Below are positions 35,246-48,610 of a stretch of 64,000 bases of DNA, piece by piece. The notes beneath the pieces are model-generated. The model searched no databases, was not told the DNA's origin, and worked only from the letters and a program-made list of their open reading frames with translations. The DNA comes from Anastatus disparis (taxonomy: Eukaryota > Arthropoda > Insecta > Hymenoptera > Eupelmidae): assembly GCA_017163975.1 (NCBI GenBank), contig JAFFSR010000251.1, forward strand, positions 3,906,001 to 3,970,000, read 5' to 3'. Both the position numbers and the translations under genes were made by a program. The stretch's first letter is position 1. Every line of letters starts with the position of its first letter.

Positions 35246-37586
35246 AATTTTAAAAAAACATTCAATTTGAAATCACGTACTTATACATCCATTCATACCC
35301 CGGCGTCAATAAATTCATGTACTTTCAGCGCCTCTATCTACATACATACATCTGTACCTCGAAACAACACCGTGACAATAAATTATGCAACTTAGTCTCC
35401 TCCTGTCTGCAGCTCGTGCCAAGAAACCAAAATCCAAAAGAAAAAAAAAAGAAGAAATCTCCCTTGAGTATAAAAAAAGAAGAAAAAAAAAAACAAGAAT
35501 ACTAAAGCCGCTAAACGTTCCTTCTCTTCGCCCCTTGTCGTACAAGTGCAATAAGAGGGGTAGTTTAAGAAAGAACGAGCGTCGAGCGAAAAAAAAAATT
35601 TTTGGTAACGGGACACTTTTTGGTACTACTGTCTACGCAGCACGCGCGTAAATTAATCTAAAGCCCATTTGCCTTAACGTCGTCGTTCATATATATATTT
35701 ATCCCTCCTCTCTTTTCCTTTTTTTGTTTCTATATACTTGCATGATTGAGTGAAACATTGAACAGAGGGTTGCACATGTATATATATACGAACAGCAGAT
35801 GCCCTTCTCTCTTTTTTCTTCTCTTAGAAATAATAAGCACGTGACCGGAAAAATATACTCTCGTTCATCTTGGGTCCAGTCTGCGCGTGTATATATATGT
35901 ATAACCAAGTTTCTTATATAATTCTATACATGTCAACTATATAAGCGCAGATGTCCGTTGCGGCTTCTTTTTTTTTCTTCTTCTTCTCTTACCCCTGGCG
36001 ACAACGACGACGCGTGTTGTATGCTCTCGACGCTTTAACGTGTGTGTTTTTAGTTGATGTTTTGAGATATGTAGTCTGAGGATTTGTATAAGGTTTTTTT
36101 TTTTGTAGCAAAAAAGGGGGAAGGCAATAAATTTTAGTAAAATTGGAAATAGCTTGAGTAATTAGCTGTATACAGAGAAGGAGGAGGCGAGATAATATAT
36201 GAGGGTTATACCAGTGGAAGATGTGTCTTATATTGGATTATATATTAGAGCGAAAAATTAGATAGATTAATGGGTTACGGACTGGTTGATGCAAAGAACT
36301 TGCTTGAAGAATCGATATATCTTTATTTAATCGTTGATACATATTCCATGCGGATTATATGAAAGATTAAGCAGGAACGAGGAATGTAGTTTTTCAAGGT
36401 AGGAATTGATTTTATCCAGGAAATATATAAATGATATAAGATTTAGATTTTCGTTTTCGGACGGTAGTGTTTTTAGATTTTCTTAAAGTATTTATTAAAG
36501 CTAAATTTTTAAATGGCGCATTTTTATGCTTGTTCTATATATATTGAACAATTTTAAATTTTATGACTTTTAAAAAATTTGAACAATGTTCTAGTAAAAA
36601 TTGCAATTGTTTATAGTGAAATTGTCACAGAATATGATTATAGCAAGAAATAACCAAGTTCATAATAAAATTCATAAGAAATATAAGAGATTTTATTATA
36701 TTGCAAACTTTACCTTGAGCTATAGTAATTTTCAGTTTTAAGAGGATGTAAACTACCGACCCTTAAAGTTATCCCGAGTTATCCAAATTTATTATTATTA
36801 GTTTAAAATTTTTTTAAATATTTCTATATTACAGCCTTTAATATATATTTAATAAAAAGCAAGATATTTCGGAAAATTTCCAAATAAGGATTAAAAAATT
36901 AGGAAGTTGCAATGTCGGTAACAATCATATTTATATACATTAAAAGATAGATTATTGTGCCAACTTGACTATAAACTTTCGTCATTTTCATTAGATAATT
37001 TTTCTTCTAGTGCTAAAAATGTTTGTAGGCTTAAGTCATAAATAAATAAAATTAATAAAAATAACAGTTAGTTCCAAGGCACCGGAAATGATTATTAGCT
37101 TTAATATACACAAAATTCCATCTGATATACTCTAAACCTAAATTTTTACTCCAAAAAAATTTATTAATATTTTTCTAAAACTAATTTTAGTTTTTTTTTC
37201 TATTCAATTAAGAGTAGAAGACGGAAAATTCCAGATTTATGCGCTCAGAAAGATCTCGTTTTTTAAAAGAGTTTACCCTACTGGTTCAGTATCTTTAGGA
37301 AATTGACTTGACATTTGATCCTAAAGCCATTATAACGATATGATCAGGGATACAGTAAGTGACGAATAAATTAATTATATCTTAGGTCGTTCCTTATTCT
37401 TTGACATTTATTTCATTAATTTCGTTTACTATTTGAACCATTAATCAAAATTTAATCTATCTATTTTTAATTTAGAATAAAAATGTTTAATTACATTAAG
37501 AAGTAATTTTTCATCTTGAATAATTAATATAAAATAAAATTTATAAATTTTATTTAGATCCCTTATTGATTGCATTGATTCCTTAA

Positions 37587-37842
37587 CCTTAAATGGTCGC
37601 CGCGGGTGAATTTCACCCAGATAATTTTTCAAACTCATCTTAGTTGGCAGGCAAATTTTAATATTTCATTGATAAATTTTGGCTATAAAAACTATTATAT
37701 CTTTTTGTAGGAACCTTAAATTATATCACAATATGTTTTTTAGATTTTTAGGACTTAATATTATTGCAGGATGTTGCTTGGAGTGAAATTCACCCACTAT
37801 GATCAATATAAAATTTTACTGAAGTATGACCACCATCTAGGG
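37587..37842. mobile_element. Possible piggyBac-like MITE relic
   Basis: TTAA at 37583 precedes CCTTAAATGGTCGCC, and the right end reads as CCCTAGATGGTGG on the other strand next to TTGA, a possible decayed TTAA. Subterminal GCGGGTGAATTTCACCC and GTGAAATTCACCCAC are inverted with respect to each other. TTAA target, CCY-start ends and inner palindromes are typical of piggyBac-type MITEs, but the end match is imperfect. Confidence 0.38.
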
Positions 37843-39264
37843 TTGAAATTTTTTTATTTACAAAAATGATCGTTAGTACAAACAGCATTAGAATAATATT
37901 AAAAAATATAAACAACTTGATCGTTATTGATTGCACTAAAAAGTTGCATTTATCTTATCAAATTATGATTTTCATAAAGAGAAGTCGAGAACTACTTTTT
38001 AAGTCAATATGCTGTTTTTTTTAAATTTGAATTCTTTTTAATTATTTTTTCTAAAAATTTCGTTATTGCAGACAAAATAGTAGGCGCGTTGATTTTAAGT
38101 ATTCAACATCTCCTTGAAAACTTCAATTGCTATAAAGTCAAATACTGTACATTAAAAATAATATTTAATCCCACGTGAAAAGTCTATAACCATAAAACAC
38201 AATTGATACACAAATAAACCTACACTATCATTTGTTTCCCAATACTCTTTACCCCGTCGTAAAAATAAAATAAAACCTTATTACAGCCAATGGAAAATGC
38301 AAGGTGCGCCACGTTTTTCCGATCTCCAACGCCTTACATATTGTCTCCAGGCTCCTGATGCATAAATACTATATACAGATAAGCATGCGAACGAAAAAAT
38401 CAGACGCAAGCTGCTACTTGAAAAAAAAGCCCTCATTGGTATCGTATATACATATATATGTGTGCATGTGTATAAAATACTTGTGTCGACTTATTTTTTT
38501 TTTCTCGAAGCTGACACTACATGTCGTATCGAAAGAAACATTGGATGTCGCGTGGGTCTCTTGAAAAGCACATATACATATATAATACGCGTGTTGGATA
38601 CAGTGAATGTATTATATACGCAAGAGTTTTCGAGACGGCTGCAAATCTATATATGGCGTTTGTTTAAGAATTCATGGGGTTGCTCGCTTTGAAAGGGGTG
38701 CTAATGCATTTTTCTCGGAAAATAAGATGTATTTTACAGTGGCTGGGCTGGTGGAGGGGAGGTTTTTAGAAAAGATTCTTTCAATGAAATATTAATTCGG
38801 TTTAGCGTGAAAAAGGGAAAATTTTTCATTCGTGCGTTTTCAAATGTTATGAATTTAATGGATATTATTATTTTATTTAATGCATTTGTTTGCAATTTTT
38901 TTTTCTAAAACATAATATTTTTTATGTTTTATGGAAAATAATTACGTAATTTTAAGTGTATAAATTAATCATTTTGCGTTTTTATTAATTATACTGCATA
39001 ATTAGTGAATTATTAGAATCAAATTAATAAAATTTATTGTAAATTGAGTATAATTATACTGACACAAAAATTTTGTTGAACCGCAAATTGTTTACAAAAG
39101 AAATTTACGTCCGTAAGAATAAACGTTTCATTAGAAGCAATTATTTAGCAGTTTATTAATCAATAGTTATTGTCTAGTTGAAAATTCTAATAAATAAATT
39201 TGTTTGTTTGATCCAATAACCCATAAAAAGTTTTGTGAACATCACATCAAAATAATTTGTTCTC

Positions 39265-39288
39265 TTTTTTTTTTTTTTTTTTTTTTTT
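39265..39288. repeat. Poly-T tract of about 24 bases
   Basis: Longest homopolymer seen. It may be the tail of an old minus-strand retro-insertion, but no element body is recognised next to it. Confidence 0.8.
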
Positions 39289-41899
39289 GTTGCACCAAAT
39301 GTTCATAAACCGTGACATCTTTTTTTCCTTTTTTTTAACAGTAAACAAGCGATTAAAGTCCTCATTCATTACCAAGCAGAAAAATTACGTATATGAGTAC
39401 TTTAGTGGGTGCAGGAGAAAAAACAACTCGTTAAAACTCGACGCACGAATTAACTTGCCAGCGCAGAGGAAAAGTAAAACCGATGGAAGAAAATGAATAA
39501 AGAAGAAAAAAAAAAAGTGACTGCTAACCCCTTCGTAAAAGCCAAGTTTACACAAGACGAGCCCCTATGCGGAGAAGAGGAAAAAAAAAGGAAGCCCTTT
39601 TTTTACGAGGTGACCATAACGTATAGTTCGGATGGATGAGTGCGTCAAGGAAGCGCATAGTTTGTCTTTAAAAGAAAAAAGAAAATTAATATATACGCTT
39701 GCCCAATATTCACGTCTTGTTTGTATATCCTTTCGCATGAATTAAAAATCGTTTTTGTCCACTTGTTTGTGTGCTTAAGTAACACGCGTTTTCTTTTGTC
39801 TTTTTTTTTTTTATCCAACCTCGTTGACAGGTGTTCGTTCGCACTCTGTTTGTTTGGAAAATAGCTGCGTGGGTGAAGTCACAGAATTTGAATTTTAAAA
39901 GGGCTCGTATTACCCGGAGAACTTATTTTTTTATTTTCTTAAGTCAGACAGATATTTTATTCAAATTTTAGAATAATATTTAGTGATATTTAATAGTTTA
40001 GCTATTATAAATATTTTGATAGTAATAAACAGATCATAGTAATAATATTTGCTATTTAACTTTCCGTTATTATATCATCGAGCTTGCTTTATCAGCAATG
40101 AACTTTAAAAATTTTATAATATTAGCAGAATTCCATTAAAAAAGTTAATTAATTCTTTAAAAATATTTTAATCATAAAACTAATTACAAAAAAATTCAAA
40201 ATTTTATTCAACGATAATTAATTGGAAAAACTAAAACGCAAATATTTATTATAATGAAAAATGAATTTATATTGTTAATTCTAAAGCACGCCAAGCATGA
40301 AAGAACAAAGACTGTTAACAATTAATGTTTATTTTATAAAATATAAGAAATTCGAGAATATGTATATTTTGTCACAAGACACAAAGCAATGCCAATAGGC
40401 TGCAATGACTGTATAAACAAAATAACCCAGTCCAAAGAAGCACTATATAAAAGTTATAAAGTATCCCCGGAGAGTAAGGAAGAAAACATAAAGCAATATA
40501 ATCCTCGACATCATCGCAACGTCACGTACAGAAATGCCATTTTTCCTACCAGTCCATTTTCCTTTCGACTATTTTCTTCTGTGCAGTGTATATAGAGAGT
40601 TTTCGAAGCTTACAATATTCTCACGAAATCAAGAAAAGAGAAGACATTGTTTGTCAGGTGCATTTATACATAAACTACGGCCTTGACTGGTTCGTCTCTC
40701 TCTTTTTTTTCAATTTTAAACCATTTATTAAAAGCATAAATTTACAAACAGACTTCTTTGGCCAAATAAGAATTTCATTAGTTTTCTAACGCTAAGGTTA
40801 TAAAAGCTACCTGTAGCATTATAACAAAGGAAACCCTTATAATTAGCAATTCGTGATCACGCATAAGTAACCGTGATTTTCTCTTGGTTTATTTTTCCTT
40901 TTCTTACTTCTTATGGCTCGAGTCAAGCTCTCTTCCTTTTTTTTTCTTTCTTTTCTGGTACCAGCTTTCAAGAATTTTATTGCAATAGAACTGTTCTGCT
41001 GGTGCCCTTTTTTAACAAGATTTGCTACCTCATAATTTTTGTTTTCCCAATACTTTAAATCTATCGCTTTAACTTATCCCTTACTCCCAGCGTTTATTAG
41101 TCAAAGTACAGAAATTTTCACGCCCTGTACGCACAAAATGTAGGTTAGATGTTAGGTATACACAACAGGTAAATTATATTTTGAAAAAAAGGTCGCTCAA
41201 GTAGCTATGATGCTCACGTGCAAATACAATCCGAGTACAATTGACTCTGGTTAAAAGGGGGCATGAGAAAACTGGAATGATAGTTCTTTCACCCGAGCAC
41301 TTGAGATTTTTGTTTGTTCGTAAACATGGATAAGATATTATGTATATCTATTATTTTTCCTCGAACTTTAGATTTTAAGATTTTTTTTTCTCGATACGGT
41401 TATGATACATTGTATAAATGATTCTCGCTGTTTAAATAGTCATCCTCGAGTGTTGAATGATTTTGTTGTCCGTTTAATAGTTTGTTTATTTTTATGGGCT
41501 GTTTGTATCTCTGTTTATGTTGATTTTGAAAGTTTAAATGTTACGGTGAATTATTATATTTAGGAAACCTTTTTTTTATGGAGAATCAAATTAAAAAAAA
41601 GTATTTTAATTAATTTAAACACTGTATGTTTTGTAAATAATCAAGTATGTTTATTTTTCTACAATAAAATATTTATTTTAAATATATTTTCAGTTATTTG
41701 TTTAAATTTTATTAATACTTTCGCCGGAGTTGATTAATTAACCTGTGCGCTGCAACTTTTTTATAAACATCTTAAGATACAATTTATAATAAAAAGTTTT
41801 TTTTTTTATGAAATTATATGGCTAAAAAGTGAAAAAAGAATTTATAATTTTTTCAATTCTTAGTGTTTAGTTGTATTTTTAATTTTTTCTAGTAGAAAT

Positions 41900-41936
41900 A
41901 TGTATATGTTTATGTATATATGTATATATGTATATC
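41900..41936. repeat. (TATATG)n-like repeat
   Basis: Alternating tatgtata units, about 35 bp, in AT-rich spacer. Confidence 0.7.
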
Positions 41937-44125
41937 CTTTATTATATAAAAATTACGTTTGAATTTTTTCAAAATTTTCTGACACGTTTCAAATTAATTG
42001 TAATCAATTATTGCAAAAAGCGGTTTGATTATCCAGTAACTTAATTACAGTTGACATATTAATAAAGACATTATGTGATGATTATCCGCAAAGAAATTTA
42101 TTTTTCTATTAAAATTTCATCCTAAACTTTAAACATTATTGAAACAATTTATTCATACTAAAATTCATTAAAAATAAATGTACAGAACGCCGACAACATT
42201 GAAACGAACATAATATAATGGTTTCGAAGACATATACTATAATATTGTCTAATACAAAACAATGAAGCATAAAATCCAAGCATTTATTTTCTCGTAGATT
42301 AATTCAGATCAAAGGAAGTCTTATAACACTACATGCCCACAAAAGTATCTCGTATACGCATGACGGAAGCAGGTAAAGGAAATGAGGATACGGAGGCGAA
42401 ACAGGTTTAAACAGGTATAAAGCATATGAGTGAGTTACGAAAATACAAATGAACAATTCATACCATGCTCATAACGTCAGCTCGATAAAAACTTTTTTTT
42501 TTCTTTTTTTTTTTTTAAATAAAGGAAAAATAAAACTTGTTCAAGAATGAATATAGAACTCGGGAGAGAGAAAACGTTCATGCACGAAAGGGCGAGAAAG
42601 AGAAAATGTGAAAATGTGTAGAGATAATAATGATACGATGCTTGAAAATGGTAGGGAGTTAAAGGAATGAAAAAAAAAATGGAGAAAGAAAAAAAAAAGG
42701 AAAAGAACGTACGTGAGTTGGAATCTTGATGTTTTTAAAGGGGATGAGAAAGTGAAAGAAAAAAAAAAAGAAAATCGGCCTCTAAAGGTATAAAAATACA
42801 GGGATGCACGGGTTTTTTTCATCCCACGTATTTTTTTTTGTCTTCTTTTTTTTTTTAAATGGCAAAGAAAGGAATGGGAGGAAAAATTAAAGAAAGAAAG
42901 TTAAAGAGAAGAAGTCATGTACGTGCGAATTTCGGTGTGTTCGATTAAAATTAGCTTTAGTTTCGTGGAAAGAATGCGAGACACACCAGTAGAATCTCAT
43001 TTCAAAGAACATTTTAACTGCGTATATATATAAAGGGAGCATTGAAAATCAACTTGGTAAATTGGTTGAACAGTAATTTTCAGTATCTCGTTTCTTTCTT
43101 TCCTTTTTTCCTTTTTTCTCTTTTACTGTTGGGAAAAAATCGTAAATGCTTGAAATCGTTGCTGGGGGAGGAGTGAAAGTACTTTTAGACTATCAATGAC
43201 AAAACGAAACGATTTCAAGTGGCTTTTAAATTTATACAGGAGAAATACGTTACGCTCTTCGCATAATATCGCTAAATGTTAGAGGACGTAAAACGAGATG
43301 CGCACATACGGCTCGTCGTGATTTTGGCATGATTTAATCGAACATTATTTAAACGAAAAGCGATAAAATAATGTTTACGATTAATTCTCTTGTGTACATT
43401 GAAGATTATAATATTGTAAAATAGATAATGGATGTATGGAATGATGTCGATGAAAACGTTATTGTTCGATGTGATAATAATGATGGAATTATAAATTGCT
43501 TGACATACATAATTTTAATGTTAAATTTATCATTTTATGTACAAACGGAAGTATTTTGAATATTGAAAATTTTACTCTTATGTAAGCACGTATGTTCAAA
43601 TAGTATTTTAAATTAACGCTTTATTTTAGAATCGTATTTTAGGGTTCTTAATTAAAAATCAAGATTAAGTATATGGGATGTAAACCATTTATATTTCAGT
43701 TTTGCAGTATTGACAAATGGATATATTACAATTATTATTAATGAAAAAAAAATGTTTTAAAACAATATTGGCAACATCACAAAGGATGTTGTCACAAATA
43801 TAATGGTATATGACGTAAGATGAATACACATAAGATATAAACAAAATCAGAATCAAGATTATTTAAAAGTTGAGTAGTTTGTTTTTTAAAAGTATTTGCC
43901 AAGTAAATATTTAACATTATTATCTATATGCTGATAATTTTTTGTAAATCAATTAAGTTTTATTTGTTTTAATTCACTACAGTACAGAAATGCTATTCGA
44001 TTCAAGGAATTATAAAAAAATTATGTGTACCATATTGACAGCACATCCGCCGTTATATTGCCCATCATTTATTCTTTTATGCTTTCATTTTTATAACGAA
44101 TAATACAGTTGTAAATTGAATTGTA

Positions 44126-44399
44126 CACTGTTAAAAAAAATTTGAATATTCAGTAATTTTCAGTTACATTAGGTGGGTGAAAATTCATTTTTCTGTGATT
44201 GAAAAATATTTTCATGAACATGTGACTGAAAAAACTTTTAAATATTATTAATTTGACATAAAAATGTTTATTCATGCATGAATTTTCATTTATTTTGTAA
44301 ATGAATTTTCATTTATTTTTAAATGAATTTTCATTTTTTTGTGATTAAAAAAAACTTCAGTCATTTTACTGAAGTTTCATTCAAAAATTTTTAACAGTG
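44126..44399. mobile_element. 274 bp MITE, TA-flanked (CACTGTTAAAAA ends)
   Basis: The left end CACTGTTAAAAAAAATTTGAA and right end TTCAAAAATTTTTAACAGTG are inverted, with TA on both sides (44124-44125, 44400-44401). The interior carries three tandem copies of an aaatgaattttcattt palindrome (44275-44337) plus cagtaattttcagttac/cttcagtcattttactgaag pieces. The same CACTGT...ACAGTG-TA signature as the element at 34379, with different insides. Confidence 0.78.
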
Positions 44400-45262
44400 T
44401 AGTTAATAAACGCGAAAATTCGTTATAAAACGTAATGGTTGATAAATTAATCATGAAAATATTGTTATTATGTATAGACAGAGTTTATGAAAATATTTCG
44501 ATCAAATATTGAAATAAAAAATTAATGATATTTCGTATAAATTGTTTTTTTTATATTAACAAAAGCAATTGTTTTTAATATTATTATTGAGAAATTTTTA
44601 TAACGTCAACAATGGGAAAAAAATATTCGTTATATGTTAATAAAATGGTAATCGAGTTCCTCTCCATCCTCGATAGAAATGACAAATTAAAGCTCTTGCG
44701 GAGAAATCATTCAATAATTTCCCGGAAAAAATGCGTCGTTACAAATTTTTTTCTCCACTTTTTTTTCCTTCTTTCTACGCACAATCTTATTCGCTCCTCT
44801 TTTACTCTATTATGTAGAAACGATATGGCAAACGGAGCAAGAGAAAAATCAACCCCCCGCGTATACTTTTGTCGCATTAAATCACAAAAGCGAACGGCAA
44901 CCAAAGGTTAACGAAAGCAATAAAGAATAATGGCTTGGTAAATATAAAAAGAAGTATATGGAATATTTAGACCTTTTAATGCTAATTTTATTTATTTAAT
45001 AATTTTTTTATATTTTATGCTCTATTTCACGTGATGGAGCAACAGTAAGCATTTAAATTCAATTTAGAAGGTACATATTGTTAAGGAAAGAGATTCTGTT
45101 CATATAAATGATTTACAATTATCAGAAGGCACAGGGTTATTAATTTTTTTTAAACTACGAAAACTCATTAAAAATTATAAATTTTATAATCCATGTAATT
45201 ACTGCTTTGAGACAAAATTAGTATCCAATTATTTCGTATGTGAAGATTCTGCAAGCCTCTTT

Positions 45263-45698
45263 TGTTCAATTTAATACATTTTTTATTGTTCCCAAAAAAC
45301 ATTAACACAAAAAACAGCGTTTCATCCTTTTTATTTTTTTTTAGGGCCTCTTCAGGTTTCCAGTAATGTGAATAAATATAATCAAATGATTTGACAAAAA
45401 AAACTTTTTTATAATTATTCACTGCAACAATTTTCGTAAAAAAAATTTTCATCTTATTTTTTCAAAGAGTAAATGGCGTAATTTCATTTACAATTTAGAC
45501 GTCATTTACTCTTCAAAGTAGTGAGATTAAAAATATTTTTTTTACAAAATTAATTTTCTTTACTTTTACAGTGAATAGTAATAAAAAAGTTTTTATGTCA
45601 AATCATTGACTGAAGAGGCCCTCAAAAATAAAAAGGATGAAACGTCGTTTTTTATGTAAATGTATTTGGAAACAATAAAAAATCTATTAAATTGAACA
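45263..45698. repeat. 436 bp inverted duplication with an open frame in one arm
   Basis: The left arm from TTGTTCAATTTAATACATTT and the right arm ending AAATTGAACA are complementary over about 200 bp each, including GTTTCATCCTTTTTATTTTT and AGGGCCTCTTCAG blocks. The axis lies near 45480, where agagtaaatg and catttactct also pair. The minus-strand left arm is open for 94 codons (45168-45452, contains PEEALKKNKKDETLFFVLMF), while the plus-strand right arm has the same reading with a stop after about eleven codons. It may be a foldback element or an inverted copy of a coding fragment. The protein is not recognised. Confidence 0.6.
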
Positions 45699-48126
45699 GG
45701 AAAAGATGGCAAAATTTTATTTAATTATTTCAAAGACTTTATTTTAAGAAAGCAAGATTTTGTTAGAGACGAAATTGTTTTCCATGGTCTTTTAAAACAA
45801 TACTATTTATTATATTTGATAAAATTATTTCTACTATAATATCTAGCTCTATATATACTTAATGTATACGCTGATAATTCTAGCTTCTTCTATATTTTTT
45901 ATATAAGAAAATATTTCTCGCAGTTTCGACGAAATTTGTAATCTAGAGCTCTCTGATATACTTCCTTTACTGATTTTTCTTGTTAATTAATAAATATTTT
46001 TTTTATGATACCATTGATTATTTATTTTTATCTTGAGAGTTTTCAAGTGTCAGTGTCAGCGATAGTGAATAATTTTAGATAACTGTTAATAGCTGAGAAT
46101 AACTGCAAATAATTGGAAATAATATATAACAGCTGCCACTGAAATGGTAATCCTGAAAATTTTATAGTAATTTTTTTTAAAATAACGCATAAATTCCATT
46201 TGTGTGGACTTACTTACAAAAATCATTCTTATTATTGAAGGATCAAAGAAAATTAAATACAACTGATATGATATTTATCTAAATAATGATATTATAGAAA
46301 CTTAATTTTACATAATATTCTTTATTATAAAAATTAACTAATTAACAAAATTTGACTTCGCAGGTCATTTATTAATCAGTGACAGCTGTTAGATGACAAT
46401 ATACATTTATTCACTGATTTTAGTTTATTTTATTTTTTTTTTAATTAAATGATCATTACTCATTATGGTAAAATATATCGTTTGATCGCTACTAAATTTT
46501 TATTCTACTGAGCGCTTCAATCATCAAATGGAATAATATAATACTCCAAATAAAATTTTAGATTATATTAAAAAATATAAATATAATTCTTATTTTAAAA
46601 GGAACTATGATTAAAATAGCATTCAAATATACAAGATTTAATAGATTTGTCTACCCAAAGAACGAAGACACACGCACACGCATACATATACATACATATA
46701 TGCAGTGTCAAAAGCACTTGCTAACAATGCGTTAAACAAGAAATATACTCATTTTTTCGAAAGCAAATAGAGACATATATACAAGTGCACTATAACAAAC
46801 CCAACAAAAGTATATAAGGTCGTTCTATATGGTATAATACCCCTTTCGACCCATCAAACGACAAACAGAGAAATAAAAAACAAATATTATATTGCCATCT
46901 AAGAAAGTTTTACGATCGCAGTAGTAGTAGTAATATACAGTAGTAGTATAGGCGTGGGATCTTTTCTTTGTCCAAATGTTTTGGCCGCTCCAAATTATGG
47001 AGAGTTTCTCTCTTTCTCTTGTATAAAATCACCCTCTTAGTAATTGGCGCTGGTGCTCTGTTTGTTTTTTGTGTCGCCCAAGCCAAGCCGCCAACAGATG
47101 GCTATATCTCTCCTTCCCCCCCCCCTTCCCTTGCGCGATAACAATGTTGCGAAAATGGCCCGATAAATGAAAGAGAAAGAAAGGGAGAAAAGGAAAAAAA
47201 AAACGTATCTTCTCTCCCTCTTTATTTTCTTTTTTCTCTCTCTTTCTTCTTTTTCCATGAATTCAATTCAATTTAAAAGTCGATTCGACAGTTGTCGCAT
47301 CGATCGCTTGCTGACTTCGATTTCTATTATGTGCAAGTTCGTTTTGGTAATGGGTTTTGAAGGTTGTTTCTTTTGTTGAGATGCGGTGCATGCTACACAC
47401 ACACACATATGAAGCAATCAATAAATTTTGAAGTTTCATTATTGCATATTACCTCATTTCGTTCAATGAAACGTATATTAAAAGTTTTTTAATATACGTT
47501 TTCATTTTACTATTAAATTACATGAGAAAGTAATTTAGAGATAATTTAAAGGCCAATAATAATCTTATATATCAAACTAATTGGTCATTTGATAGTAATA
47601 TTTCAAATATTTTTAATTATAAATACGACAAAAGAAATATATACACTTTTAGTAACTTTCATAAAAGAAATCTCGTTGAATTCCGAGTCAGCTTTTTATC
47701 AAAAGTGCTGTGCTTTTACAAAAAAATAACATACACGTATGCAATATCCTAGAAAAAGTCTACGAAGAAAACGATATAGTCGCTAGTGATACCGACTGGA
47801 TAATAGAGACCAACAACCACACCCTGTATTCTCATTATCCAACAAAGCTTGAAAGAAATCGGAAGAGCGTGTGGTAACGACCCCAAAACTCAAGTTAAAT
47901 TCAAACTATAAATAACAGAAATGGATTTACAAAGATATTTTTGATTTACAAATTAATAATAGATAGGTTTACAAAAAAATACATTTTGAATACTAAAAAC
48001 CAGTCACTAATATCACCATAAAGCCAATACTCAACCTAGAAAAATGCATTTATAAAAAAAATTTTTAATTAACGTTAAAAATGTTGGTGGATTAAAATTT
48101 TTTTTTTTAAATTCTATTAATATTCT
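45699..48126. other. Non-coding, simple-repeat block near 47 kb
   Basis: AT-rich to about 46.6 kb, then a GC-richer block to 47.4 kb with C10 at 47116-47125, (GA)n-like purine runs and (CA)n near 47394. No gene is supported. Confidence 0.5.
46919..46949. repeat. Interrupted (AGT)n repeat
   Basis: agtagtagtagtaatatacagtagtagta: two runs separated by a short interruption. Confidence 0.75.
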
Positions 48127-48287
48127 TTATTGCAATGTTAATGAGCAACGGAGATTTTTAGCACGTTTGTGAACAAAACATATGTGACGTAAGTGGTACT
48201 TGTATCAATTGGCAGTCGAGAACGGGATTCGAATTTGGGCCATCGGGTTACAAATTCATCGCTCTATCGAGTCAGTCACAGAAGATA
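48127..48287 (-). mobile_element. tRNA-derived SINE, copy B (diverged)
   Basis: Reverse-strand copy of the same family as the elements at 19915 and 48394: B box complement GGATTCGAA, the tgatacaag body and the GTTTGTGAACAAA block are all visible, with many substitutions. The tail end is on the left and the tRNA head on the right, near 48285. Flanks tctattaatattct (48113) and tctattaaaatttt (48288) look like a decayed target duplication. It is older than the neighbouring plus-strand copy. Confidence 0.72.
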
Positions 48288-48393
48288 TCTATTAAAATTT
48301 TATTTGAAACTAAATTCAACTGTTTTAAATTTTATAATAATTTAAATTGAATGTATTAATGTGTTTTAATATTTTTAAAATAAAGTTTCAATA

Positions 48394-48593
48394 GATCGTC
48401 CAGTGGCTTACTCGGTAGAGGAATGGATTCGTAATCTCGAGATTCTGAGTTCGAATCCCGCTCTCGGCCTGTTGATACAAGCACTACTGTACGTTACATG
48501 TGCTTTGTTCACAAACACACTGAAATGATTTCCATTGCTAATGAGCATCGCAATCAAAGCTAAATACAGCAACGTTAAATAAAATTTAAAAAA
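48394..48593 (+). mobile_element. tRNA-derived SINE, copy C, with perfect 17 bp target duplication
   Basis: Complete 200 bp copy: tRNA-like head with A box (TGGCTTACTCGG), anticodon-position CGT and B box (GAGTTCGAATCC), then the family body and a short A-rich tail. The 17 bp string AAAATAAAGTTTCAATA is repeated exactly at 48377-48393 and 48594-48610. That exact duplication shows a fairly recent insertion by target-primed reverse transcription, which also implies that a partner LINE is or was active in this genome. Confidence 0.88.
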
Positions 48594-48610
48594 AAAATAA
48601 AGTTTCAATA

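Larger units (their letters stand above)
35246..44125. other. Non-coding with simple-repeat blocks
   Basis: Blocks of higher GC lie at about 35.26-36.1, 38.3-38.8, 39.4-39.9, 40.4-41.3 and 42.3-43.4 kb, with poly-A/poly-T tracts producing F- or K-rich open frames. The candidate piggyBac-like relic is the only element recognised in this stretch. Confidence 0.5.
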
